Source: Prunella strophiata
Taxonomy: Eukaryota > Chordata > Aves > Passeriformes > Prunellidae
Direction of reading: 5' to 3'
Length of the DNA: 64,000 nt
Assembly: GCA_036583965.1 (NCBI GenBank)
Contig: JAZBQD010000019.1
Location: 18,598,085-18,662,084 of the forward strand
The position numbers and the translations under genes are program-made. Below are positions 50,843 to 62,596 of the stretch, piece by piece; the stretch's first letter is position 1; each line of letters begins with the position of its first letter. Below the pieces are notes generated by a model that saw only the letters and a program-made list of their open reading frames with translations, did not search any database and was not told the origin of the DNA.

Positions 50843-53246
50843 GTAAGAAATCTGCATATTTCTTGTATCTTGTAAGCTAAAGTGTACTTCATACTTATCA
50901 AAAAGAAAGTTCTGACATTATTACTTTGATTAAATCTGAACATTCTTCCACAAGCAAACCAATTTTAATTTATAAAGACTGTAAGTAAAACTAGAAAAAA
51001 TTATTGATTCCATAATTTTTCTTGCTTACTAAGGCATCTCTAGAAAGTCAGTCCTTAGCAGTAAAATGAATGCTACCATTGACACTAAAATAATATTTCA
51101 ATGGTATCTACAGATAAAAAGCTATAAAAACAATATTCCATGTATGTTGATTCTTTTCTTGTTTTTATGTTCTTTGCATCATGTGCTCAAGTTGCCAAAA
51201 ATTTGTCATCACAGTTTTGTTGCCATGGCTCATAATTCATGCTCAATACGCTAACTCAAAAAAGCTTCTTTGCTTTTATTCTGGCAGCCACAGTACATGG
51301 ACATATCTGCCACGTTCTAATCTGCTCCATATCTCAAAATGTATATGCATTTTTTTACAAAATAAAGCACTATTTATTCTAATTTATTTGAAATCAAAAT
51401 AATGAGTAAATGTCAGTTGTGAAACATTTCAATTTGACTGTGACCTAAGTCACAGACCAAATCTATAAATATTTCAGTCCAAGTCTGATACTGTGATGCT
51501 TGGAAAAAAAAAGAAAATAACTTGGCTTAATTGAGCTGAAGTGTCTGAAAAAGCATACAGCAACTTCAGTCATGTACATTTATATTTTCTGATAAAAATA
51601 GCTTATTGACAAAAATCTAGCTTGAAATGCATTTACTAATTCACTTGGTGGATATATAGGATGAATAAATATGTTTTGTTTTGTTTTGTTTTTATAACAC
51701 TTCCTTTATTTTAGTATGGCTTTTTGGTTTTTTTCTTATTTTTCTTTCACACTGTACTTATTATTGCTATTTCCACCAGAGCCAAAGGCAACAAATATTC
51801 ATGCATTAGTTATTACACTTATTAAAAAATAATGTCTCCTAAGCACATACATTTTGACAGATTTCCTTGTACACTCAACTCATCATTATGGGACCATTTA
51901 CATCCTATGAATTTTGAATCTCCCCTGGGTGATTCTATCAACAGATTTGAGTTTGCGATGCTACTCCATAGGATAGAATTATTATGAATCAAATGAAAAA
52001 AAAAAAAAAATAGAGGTGCTAAAATATCTTGGGTTCAGAAACCTATTGAAAATATCTTATGGATTTAACACATAGTTGGGTGTTAAACAGTGTAAGAAAA
52101 TACCCCAGCAATAATCTGGTTACTTTTTAGTACCTCATTATTGTCACACAGGCGACTAGGCTGAACAGTGGAAAAATACAATGCCTAATAGATTTCAGAA
52201 AGACTTTCAATCCATTCTTTTTTTGCTAAAATTAGTGATATTATGCCAACAAATACCTCAAATTTCTTAAAGTAATGGGAAACATGGATATTGAAAAGAT
52301 GTGTAAGGAGACAAGAATGCAGATATTTTTTTATCCTTTAACCAGGACTATAGTTCAGAAGTGAGATCATCATCTCTGAATCTTTTTTTTTTTTTTTTCC
52401 TTAAAACTGCATCCAAACAGAACACACAATCACTGAGAAATGCAGCCATAAAACAGGTTTTTAAAGACAAATTTTACATATCACTTTGGGTAAGATGGTG
52501 GAGGTGAGACTGAAAAAGACAGTATGTCATGGGATTTGTATCTTTTCAGAGATTAAAAGAAAAACTTTCTGGCCTGTTTACTGGTTCTTCAAAACTTGAC
52601 AAGAAGCATTCAGAAGAAGGATTTACCATACATTTTAATGAGACAAGGCTGAAAGCAATATGGGATTTTTGGAAAGCAAACCTATTTCTGTTGGTAGCCT
52701 ACAAGATGTGTCTTTTAGCCTGTTTCATTTGTGTGGAAAGTAGTGTCTAGGGAGAGAAGGGAATTATCATGCCCTACTAGTACCTTTGGTTTTTAAGTTC
52801 CCATAATTGTCTTTGTATTTATGCAGTTTTCATTCTACTGTTCTTTATATGAAAAAAAAGAAAATAAATTATAGAGAGACTGTCAAAGTTTTTATCATCT
52901 TTTCATGCATTTTTCCATCATTGTGAATCAGCTTTCCTAAAAGGTGAATATAATGACATTTTTATGAAATTGCTTTAAAATTATGATTGATGTTTTATGA
53001 CCAGCATAAATCAAAACAACATTCTGTGAGGCCAACTTGTTCTTTTCGTTGCTTGATTGCTTAATTTGGATAGAAAGCACAATTTGATAGAGAAATTCAA
53101 AGTTGCATTACATGTGCATACTGAAATATGAAGAAAATGTAGAGTGAAAAATTAGGCATAAAGAGAGCAGATAAGAATAAAACTAGTGAATTTAAATAAA
53201 GCCATTTCAAGTCTTGATGATTGCTGATGTGTTCTTGCCATATTAG

Positions 53247-53324
53247 GATATCTGAAGAGCAGTTGGTAGAACCAGAAGAATCAAATAATTCCCCTGATAT
53301 TTATAGTCAATTCAAAGACATCAT
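53247..53324 (+). other. Candidate coding exon, first of a phase-matched pair, unidentified
   Basis: A 78-base segment with an acceptor (TGATGTGTTCTTGCCATATTAG, with branch-point-like bases upstream) and a nearly perfect donor CAT/gtaagtaac. Two frames carry early stops. The third is open (one base, 25 codons, two bases) and encodes an acidic, polar peptide containing SEEQLVEPEESNNSPDIY. It ends with AT, and the next candidate at 56669 begins with G, giving an ATG codon and an uninterrupted frame. I do not recognise the protein. I looked for upstream partners: a segment at 52550 has a good acceptor but no in-phase donor. Splice strength, a single open frame and phase agreement make this the best host-gene signal in the window. 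Confidence 0.42.
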
Positions 53325-56300
53325 GTAAGTAACTTCTTAGTTGCCCCACTTTATTTATTTGCATTTCATCTTTATAGCTTTTTATAGGATTTTTAGGCAA
53401 TTTTGACAATTTTATTGAATGAAATACCTAAACTTTTATCTTAAGTAATTCTTGTACAAGAGTAGCTATGTGAGTCTGAGGAAGAGAGTAAATACCCTTT
53501 CAAGGTGCTTAGAGGATTCAAGAACCTTAGCTGTGGAATTTAGATGCCTGAGCAATTGCTAAAATCTAACACATCCTTGCCTATGGATGGTCTGGTGACA
53601 GCAATGAAACCAGACATAGTACAGGAGAATATTTTGCAAGACCACAGCACCACACAAAACCTCTTAATCTACCTTGCCCATGCTCCAAGGTTGTGTTCAT
53701 TCAAGGCTGCAAAACAAAACCGCTGAATTATGTCAGAATGATTTGCAGCTGGCAGAGAGGCACGATCATTTCTGTCTGAAGGCACCAAATGAATTTTCAC
53801 TTCTGTGAGAATATGTTACACTGAGAAACTAAAACTCAGTACAATAGATCAGTGCATATCTGATGCCCTCTCTTAAGCTCTCAAGTGAATAGTTTATAAG
53901 CACATACCAGAATCAGTTTTTCAGGTTCAAAACATTCAGCATTTGGTTTGAAAAAATCCCCAAACAGCTAAAAGGTTGAAACTGAGTGGCTTTGCTGTGC
54001 AGAGTTTTTAATTATTCAGCAAATCACCTGGGACATAAATTCTGAATTGTCATTTCTAGTGGGGTTTCAAGAAATTTTCTGGATGGGCTATGAAGTCAAA
54101 AATACAAAGACAGAGATCTAAAGATGCAGTTCTGTATACAAGCATAAGAAAAAGAAATCTCATTGCATATTCCTTTTCCTGTGCCATTATATTAAAACTT
54201 GTTATAGCCTGATATAATCATAGGTATTTAATTGCAGTTAAACACACAGAGGGGTAAAAAAAAAAAAAAAAAAATCTGTGTTTGTGAACTCAGGTCTTAG
54301 TTATGAGTATAAAATAAAAAGAATATTCCATAGTTCTGTTATGATTCATGATGGTAGCTCAGCTATTGTTGCTAATTGCAATAAATGTCTATGAGGCCTC
54401 CACAAATATTTAGAGAGAAGGATGAGTCCTCATGAGGAAAAAGTCAAATCCCTGTCTTGAACATAATTTTGGCTTGCAACTTTATGGTGCTTTCCCAGCT
54501 ACCTGGGTTTAATGTTTGTCTTCATTGTTGTAACTGAAAACAAGAGCTGATTTTATTTCTAACTGCTTACTCCATGATAGAAATGTTAATAAAATGCTGG
54601 ACTGCAGAAATGGCCTAGTTGTAGGTATTCCAAATGAATGACCAGAGGAAGTCAGCAGAGACTGGGAATCCAACTTTCTTAAACAAAAGTCATAGGGGTG
54701 AAATTTTGACCTCTATGAACATAAAAGTTCAAGGAACTTCAATGAAACCAGGATTCATTAGAAATCTCAGAAAATAGGTACCCAAGATGAAAAGTGCCCA
54801 AACTAAGAGGTCCCTTTGGAAAACAGGCATTTGAATGACATACTAGAATTCACACAAGGAGCCATTGTCAGAACTGAGATGAACTCATGATTTCCTGGCT
54901 CTCGCTGATTGAAATTACTTCTTAGAACTGGCTAGCATAGCAATAAAAGCAAATTTTGCACTGCAATCATTTCTGATACTGTGCTCAACTTTATAAAATA
55001 TGTTCCTTGGGGGTGAAATTAATGAGCAACACATAAAGACTGGTTATTCACACCTTATGCAGCTGCACTTACAAGAGGATTGGGAAGGATGAAATCCAGC
55101 CTCCATACAAGGCCATGATGTGCTGTGGCCAAAATTTAGGGGGTTGTGGCTTTCGTTTAACCTTATAGGCTGGAATAATATGTGCCAAATTTCTGTGTGT
55201 TCTTCATAAGGATTCTAAGTGACTGGATCTTGATCTGACATTTGCAGCTCTTTTCCAAGCCTATTTCTAAATGCTTTGCCGCTACTCATTTTGTTACATA
55301 ATCAGGATTTCTTCCCTGGCTTTCATACTGATGGAATACATTCCTTCTTCTCATAAATACTTTATCAACAGTTTCTGTGTAGAATTTACTTCTTGCACTT
55401 CTGTGAGCTTAATGACTTCAGGGAAATTATGGGAAAGCCCACAGAAAATGGTTTAAAAAGATTCCTCTGGCATTATCTGTGTTGTATAGATAATTATGAG
55501 CTTTCACACAGTGTGTATCCTATCACTGACAGAGCAACCATTAGCATACATAAGGCTTATCAGATAAATGTGACCTGTGGAGAAAAATCAAGTACAAAGG
55601 AAGAGTAGCACACAGAGGTAGTTACAGATGTTGCCATGTTTCTTAGGTAAGATGCACAAAATTCTATTAGTCAGGAGTCTTCTCTACAGAGCCTGGCAGT
55701 ACACCAGAATCACTGGATTGTATCCTCACTAAGGTGCAACTAGCACTTGTAAAAACCTGCTTTAAATTTAAATTTTGCTATTCTAATCTCAAATGAAATA
55801 CACTTTTACTCACAAGTCACTTTGTGTGTATTTCTAAATAGTCTTCTCTGATCATATCTGTGGCAGATTTCCTGTGAGGGGAGATAGCATTTGCGGCATA
55901 TCTAAATGATATTTTGTCATTAGCTTGATGCCCCTATAAAACAGGGATACCCCACTTCTAAGACCAGGCAAAATATTTGTTAGCTTGTCTCCAACACTAC
56001 TGCAACACCTCAGTACTATAGTAATTGCAGTAATTGCATGACTTACAGTACAAGAATATTTTGGAATGGAGAGTAGAGTGTGATCATGTCAGCACACCAG
56101 GTAGACATGCCCAGTAGTGTTAATCAGTGTGGGAGATCCCATCTTCCTAATGCTGTAGATGAAGATAAAGAAATATTTTTAACAGATGAATCCCAAGCTT
56201 GTCAAAAGTAAGAAGTACACAGTATATGAATAATAAAAAATATTAATAAGAAAATAGGTTTAATGTATTGATCTTTAAGAGAATTGCACCCTACCTTCTT

Positions 56301-56668
56301 GTTATCCTACTTGCAGATTCCTTATGTGAAGTCCTGACAGTATCTAAAGATAATGCAAACATTCTTTGAGTGTCATTTTATTCAAAAGAAAGACACCTTG
56401 TAGTTTCTGTGTATTTTCATTACTTATTTGTAGCAAACATGAACAACTCTCCTCAAAAGTTGTTAAAGGTAGCCTTTTAAAAATCACCAAAATAAAATAG
56501 ATCACAAGACCAAAAAATGAAATGCCTGAAAACCTAGAAGACACCTGCCTGAAGAGATAGTTTAGACCTTTCCTAATGGTCAACTTCTGTAAAAAACAGG
56601 TGAAATAATTTTCCTTCTTTTCTGACAATTCCTTTGTAATACATATCCATTTAATTTTTATTCAGCAG

Positions 56669-56753
56669 GTATATTCAGCTTTGGACCACCACAGACTATG
56701 TCATGGCATTGATTTTGGAAGGTATATGTCCTATCCAGGGTCAAGGTCCACAG
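56669..56753 (+). other. Candidate coding exon, second of a phase-matched pair, unidentified
   Basis: The acceptor is TTTAATTTTTATTCAGCAG. It contains a tandem CAG-CAG choice, so the exon may begin at 56666 or 56669 without changing frame. The donor CCACAG/gtgagg is strong. In the phase set by 53247-53324 the frame is fully open (28 codons), with a hydrophobic run in TTTDYVMALILEG, and ends exactly on a codon boundary. A second frame is also open, which weakens the argument somewhat. The protein is not recognised. The intron to the previous candidate is about 3.3 kb. Confidence 0.38.
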
Positions 56754-57414
56754 GTGAGGAGGAATCAAAAGAATTTACTACAATATTTATACAATTTTAG
56801 TGTATCTAGAAACTTCTGTCAGTGTGGATTCTTTTGGTAACTGTTCTTTCTTATCAATAATTTAATGAAAAATTAAATCATTCATCTTAACGTGTCAGAT
56901 TTTGTTGCAGAACTGAGCTCTTGCTAGAATAGAATAAAATTTACATGCTCCTTTGAAACATTTTCTTGATTGAAATGGTGACTCTCTTCTCTGTTTTGAA
57001 GATATGAAAAGATTCATTTGATTACTTCTGAACATAAATATGTTTTCTTCCTGGCAATATGAATATAGTAAACTAAGATAAGAAGGCTTAAAACTAATTT
57101 CTTGTTTTCACAGGAGAAGGACAACTCTTTCTAGAGGTTGCTATACTATTGTGACCTTTTTGCATCTCACAAGTTTTCAATTAGATTTTGACGCTGAACA
57201 GATCTTAAAAGAGAATGATTGATTAAAAAAGGTCTTGTAAGCAGAGAAATAAGGTTGAGGTCTCACATGGTCTCATATCCAACGGTTTTATTCATGTAAG
57301 TGCATAAAGAAAATAGATTTGAAAGAGTTTGAAATTGAAAAATAGAGAACAATTTATCTAATGGTGTTGTACTTTTATATATTTATTGATTATATTGATT
57401 TTTTTTGTCATCAG

Positions 57415-57485
57415 CTGTGAAACAAACCATGTTCATGAATCAGCTTCCTCAGCAATAATGCACGCAAAACAACACTTGCATTAAA
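57415..57485 (+). other. Candidate exon, splice-bounded, probably untranslated in this phase
   Basis: An excellent acceptor (GATTTTTTTTGTCATCAG) and a strong donor (TTAAA/gtaagtat) bound 71 bases. Continuing the frame from 56753 gives one Leu codon and then TGA, so the putative protein would end here. One other frame is open until a TAA just before the donor. A further acceptor (CTTCACTGCCTTCCTAG) opens a block at 57664 with a short open frame to a TGA at about 57740. A stop upstream of later introns would be unusual for an intact mRNA, so a decayed gene, a different splice choice or a non-coding RNA are all possible. Confidence 0.3.
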
Positions 57486-57749
57486 GTAAGTATTCCCAAC
57501 AGAGAGAGTTCTTGTGGCATACTCTATTTCTATTAGCCACAGTTTGGAGATTACTATGTATTATATTTCTCCTGACAGTGAAAATTGTATAATGATAATA
57601 ATTCAAGCTATTTAAAAGAAGTAGAATATGAATGCTTTTTTCTTTCCTTCACTGCCTTCCTAGGAGACAGAAAAGAAGATATCTCAAGTTGTTGAGATTC
57701 CAATCCTATTTTTGCTGACTGTGAAGACTTCTACCTTCTGAAGAGTCAA

Positions 57750-60700
57750 TTGGACTTGACAGAGTACAAGTGTGAAACAGATTTAGATTTGAGATGATAA
57801 ATTCTCTTCATAGGGACTCCTAATGTACAAATTTCACAAGTGGACCCACATCACAGCAGAGACTGTTACAGCACTGATGGTATTCTGAACAGCTGCAAGT
57901 GCAATGGGTTATTATTTTTGTTTGTAACACATCAGTACAACTTGATGGCTTTGATGCCTTTAGACCTCAAATATCTGCAATTCTAACTTGTTGATTCCCA
58001 TAATAATTTAATACAGTAAGAATGGCCATCCTTTTCTTCATATTCATTTTTGTGGGTGTGTATTTATTAGCTATTATTTATTTAGCTGTTTTTTTCAGAT
58101 GTTGCCTAGGTTACTGTATTTTCCAAAGTAGTTTCTGGTTTCTCCAGAATTTCTGTGCTGCTTGGACAACTGTCATGTTATGCCCAAGCAGACTCTATTA
58201 TATGAATTCAGAAGATTGTTTATAGGAATCTCTTAAAGGTTTAAAAGCTCCTACAGTTGCTCTTAATGTAAGAATATAGGCTGTTCTTAAGAAAACTCTT
58301 TGAGATAATTATTACTAGTCAAAACTGCCACACTTAAATAAGTTTCTTTCTATTATACATTTGAATTTAGTGAAGTTATCAAATACATGTTTATACTCTG
58401 TGCTGCAAAAAACCCCTTAACATTCCAAAACTTGCCTTTTCATTCCAAAACATGAGACATCTTGACCCATATGGCTTCAAAATTATATTTGAATTTACGA
58501 ATCGGACACATTTTACACAACACTTTTATTCTTTTTACATCCTTTTGCTAAAGAGGCTTTCTTTGCAATTTTATTTTTCTTTATATAAACATAAATTAGA
58601 GGTGACAGGGAATCTATAAAAAAGTATACCATTTATCATGATTGTCTATATTTTATCAAAATAAATGTCATATAAAAGTTCATCCATTATTATCAGATAT
58701 TACAAATACACAAAATTTGGTATATTTTAAATTAAATAGAAATATTTTGGTATTTAAAATATAAATGCCAAGATCTTTAGTGACTTTTTCAGATAAAATT
58801 TAATATTTTTCATTTCAATCAGGCTCAACAGGATAATTGCCTTTTGTGTTTCTACTCTTCAAAGGCTTGCACAAGGTAATAATTTATCCAATGGTTGTTA
58901 TTTATCCAAGGTTGTCATGTACTCACCATTATTTGTTTAGGTTGCACAAGCCCAACTTCAGTTCTTTTTCAGATGTTTTCTTTTGTCATAAGCCTGCTTT
59001 CTCATCATCTTACTCATTCTTTATGCTCTACTCTTAGTTGCTTCTCATTTTTTCTTACTCTTTAAGAAAATTCAAATGGAACAAAGAATGAAAGCTACAA
59101 TTTAACAGAGATATATAGAAATGGACTATAAACCTTAAGAATATGTAATCAGGAGGGGACAAAAAATACCTCTTGCCAGCATTTGGGATGCCAGTGCATT
59201 ACAGACAATCATGTAAAAACCTAGCTTTCTGATTTACTGCATATATGTCCTTTACTGGATTTAATAAAAGAATCTCCCTTAGTCATTAATTCCATGCAGC
59301 CTCATACAGACCATTTTCTGTCCTTGATCCATTGCTACAAGGTCTGGCAGAAGATTAAAATGTTTCATGCAAATGTCACGGTGCCCATGAAAATATGACA
59401 GCTTGCCCAGTAAGTAGTAGCATAAAATAGGGTAATTTTTGTTAGCCTTCTCTGAGTACAGTTCTTAATTATGTTCTTGATTATGCCAAATCCTGCCACT
59501 TTTCAACTAAATGTAAACTATATAATAATAGCTGGAAAAGGGACTCTTCAGAGTTTCACTGGGTTGTGACTTGAGTGAAAATAGTTGTAGCTTTGTTTAA
59601 TAGAGTTAACTTTGGTAAACTGAGAGTCTGACCCATATGTGGTTATTTCAAACAGATAAGCAAAAAGTAGTTTGAGTATTGGATGTCTTTTAGAAAATAC
59701 TAAAGGTAGCATTTAGGATTGCATTCAATTTCTGAACTTAATTTATATAGTATGTTAACTAAAGAAAGATTGTTTGGACAGAATGAGTAGGGGAGGATGA
59801 TATTTATTCTCTTATTAAAGGTCAGCTGTGGGCAAGTGGATTTCTTACTCCTGAAAATAGTATTCAGGTGAAGATTAGGTAGTTCTTGGAAGAGTAGTGC
59901 CAAGAATTGAATTCCAAAGTGGATCACAGGAACATATTTCTTAGATCTTAGACACAAAAGAAAAATCTAGTGTTTGTCCTCATCTACAGCAATGTGATCC
60001 TGGAAGGAGTCAGGTATATGTCCAAAAAATGAGGTTGTAACTAGAGAAGGTTGACATTAGGTTTGTGCTGGTCTGTTCAATTTACATTATTTTTTATGAA
60101 TATTTGTGGCTGGTCAGACACATGGCTTTGTGGGGAGCAAGTTCTCTATATGTAGGTAGCAGCCCTTCTGTATAAGATGTGTATTTCATTTAGGAAGTAC
60201 AAGCATGTTTTGCTCACTGTGAAATACAGAACACATCAGCAAGTGAAAAATGTACTGCTGAGAAAATGGGGACATCGAGGAAGAGGGACTGGGCAATAGC
60301 ATTAATAGATTTGGCACAGGAAATATAAAATATGATATTTATTACACAGCAATGTTCATTCTATTGTCTCAGTTTAATTTTAGTATGGACAATTGTTCAA
60401 ACCTCTGACACGAAAAGTAGAGAAGAATAATTAGTCAAAACAGCATTTGTAGTTTCAGTGCCACAGTACATATTTCCTATGTATTATTTCCTACCTCTTG
60501 TTTTTCACAGTCAATTGGTGTTTAGAACATCCCTGCACTCTGTCCCAGAGACAGATGTACTTCAGAAATTCCTTCCTTCACCTATCTCAAAACCCTGTCT
60601 GCAGCCATGGACATTATACATGAAGAGTAAAATGAAAATTTCCACTTATTAAATGATTCTCAAGCATTTTAGAGCATTTGAAGTGCACATCAGAAATGTC

Positions 60701-62308
60701 TGCACTTTGGGAGTCCAAGGCTGATACTCTCTTATTTTCATTTCCTAGGAGGTACTTGTGTTCTGCAAAGTTTACTAGCCTAATATGTCCCTTGACTGTA
60801 TTTCTCTGTTTGGGAATTCCTTTCCTAGAGAGGAATCATGAACTATTTTACCAGAAGCTAGTTCCTGAACTTTTCTGTTAATGATTACTTTGCACACCCC
60901 TGTATGGTATGTAAATACCATGAGAGTGGCATTTTTGAGAGTAGTACTTTTAAAATGCACCACACCTTTAAAAAATTACTCACATTTTGTTAAAGCTGGA
61001 TCACATCTGACAGAAACTGACAGACTACTTTCTGCTGTTATTTCTGTTGGATTAAGAGAAAAGTGTCCTGGTAAGAAGCAATGTGCAAACAAGAAGTAGA
61101 AAGTCTTGTTTTAAATGACAGGCACATACATGTTCTCAACAACAACCACCAAAACATTGTGTTCATTAACACACAACTTCATTCAAAATTCAGAATTTTT
61201 CTCAACTGTTTTGCAAATGTTTTCTGCACCTCTCCTAGTGAATAAAGCTATTGCTGAGTACAATAAGACGAGGTTCCTTTGGTGATTTATGTGCTATGCC
61301 AAAAATAAATTTTATTGCTTTGCTTCTTCATTTCACTGGCAGGTTCTTCTTGCATTAAAAGAAAAATCATCAGGACTGTTTAGTAAAAAACCTGAGATGA
61401 ACTTCAGTAATATCTCACTGGCTGGAGAAACAGCCTGGTTTGAGACAATTTGGGTCAATGTATAGAAACAATTTTGTCACTGGAATAACACTGATGCCAA
61501 GCTCCTAATACCATCTTCCTCTTTCTCTTTCTCTCACTTCACTCACACACATTAAAGATTTGATCTTTATCTCTTTCCATTTATTCAGACTACTAATTTA
61601 CATAGAAAAAAAGCAAACATTCTTTAATTTTTTCTAAATTTGAAGCTCAGATTATATGATGACATATTGAACTCTGCCATTTATGCATTATAAGAGAAAA
61701 AAATCTATATTTATTTTGGGATTTGTTATTTTTCAATAATCACATGGGGTTTTTTTCATCAGTTACAGGAAAAGGGAAAAATTAAAACATCAATTCCTTT
61801 AAATACTGGTTTTCCTTGCCCTTGTCTTTATCTGCTCACTAAATCTGGCTTGTGGTTTTCTGAGCTTTTTTTTTTTTTTTTTTTCCCAGTGATTAGTTTT
61901 CCCATAAGTCTCTCTTTGACTGCATTATCATTAAAATGGTGCAGCTCTCAATATTCAGTCACAATCATTTTCCCCCAAAGCTCAAAAATGAGTGACCAAC
62001 ATTCTTCTTCAAGTTTTTGTGTTTTCATTAGACCACATCCCTTTTTCTTTCAAATCTGTCAAGATTTCAGGTAATGGACTCATGACCTGTACATAAAGTA
62101 ATATTCACACCTATATTGCAGTCCTGAAAACAAATGTGGTCTGTCAGAGAGAGGCAATTGGATCATCAGTTCTTTCATTCTCAGGTGGAAAATATCTTCT
62201 ATTATCTGGCAACTGACAGTGAAATGGGCTCTTAGAGTGAAGTGTGTTTTATGTCTTATCAAGACTGCTAATTCAGTTTTAGGAAAAAAAGAATAAAAGT
62301 GTCTTTAA
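57750..62308. other. AT-rich non-coding stretch, nothing recognised
   Basis: Possible 3' untranslated sequence at its left end if the 53-57 kb exons are real. AATAAA motifs occur (for example near 58662), but none can be tied to a transcript. No repeat family was recognised. A T run lies at about 61866-61884. Confidence 0.45.
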
Positions 62309-62596
62309 TTGGGAGGCAAGGAAGAAACTACTCTAATATATTTTATAACCTTTGCAACAACAGAGAAAACATTTAAGAATAGGTTACCCTTGGAGGACAG
62401 TCTCATGAAAATAAGTAATTTTCTGTTCACATACATTAATGAGATTCAAAGAGACATTGATTTATTAAGTGATGGGTCATTAGTAGTGGAGGCAAAGGCT
62501 AAACAAGCTTACATAGAAAGACTTACTCTAAAAGATGACACTGTAGCTTTCTTATTATTACAAGGATGTGTAAATCAATTTATACTGATTTACTGA
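62309..62596 (+). other. Unidentified 95-codon open frame with coding-like codons
   Basis: From about codon 18 onward the translation is unusually protein-like for this window: mixed charged and hydrophobic residues with helical periodicity, for example LPLEDSLMKISNFLF and SLVVEAKAKQAYIERLTLKD. Purine-first codons dominate (GAG, GAC, GTA, GTG, GCA, AAG). It lacks an ATG at the start; the first ATG lies mid-frame at about 62405. A weak acceptor (TTTATAACCTTTGCAACAACAG) precedes 62364. No donor was found before the stop. I cannot assign it: it could be a last exon, a relic of a viral or mobile-element gene, or chance. Confidence 0.22.

Noticed and set aside
52529..52750. 73-codon plus-strand frame with a good acceptor at 52549, considered as an exon upstream of 53247
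   Set aside because: The only reasonable donor leaves the wrong phase for 53247-53324, and the last third becomes hydrophobic chance-like sequence.
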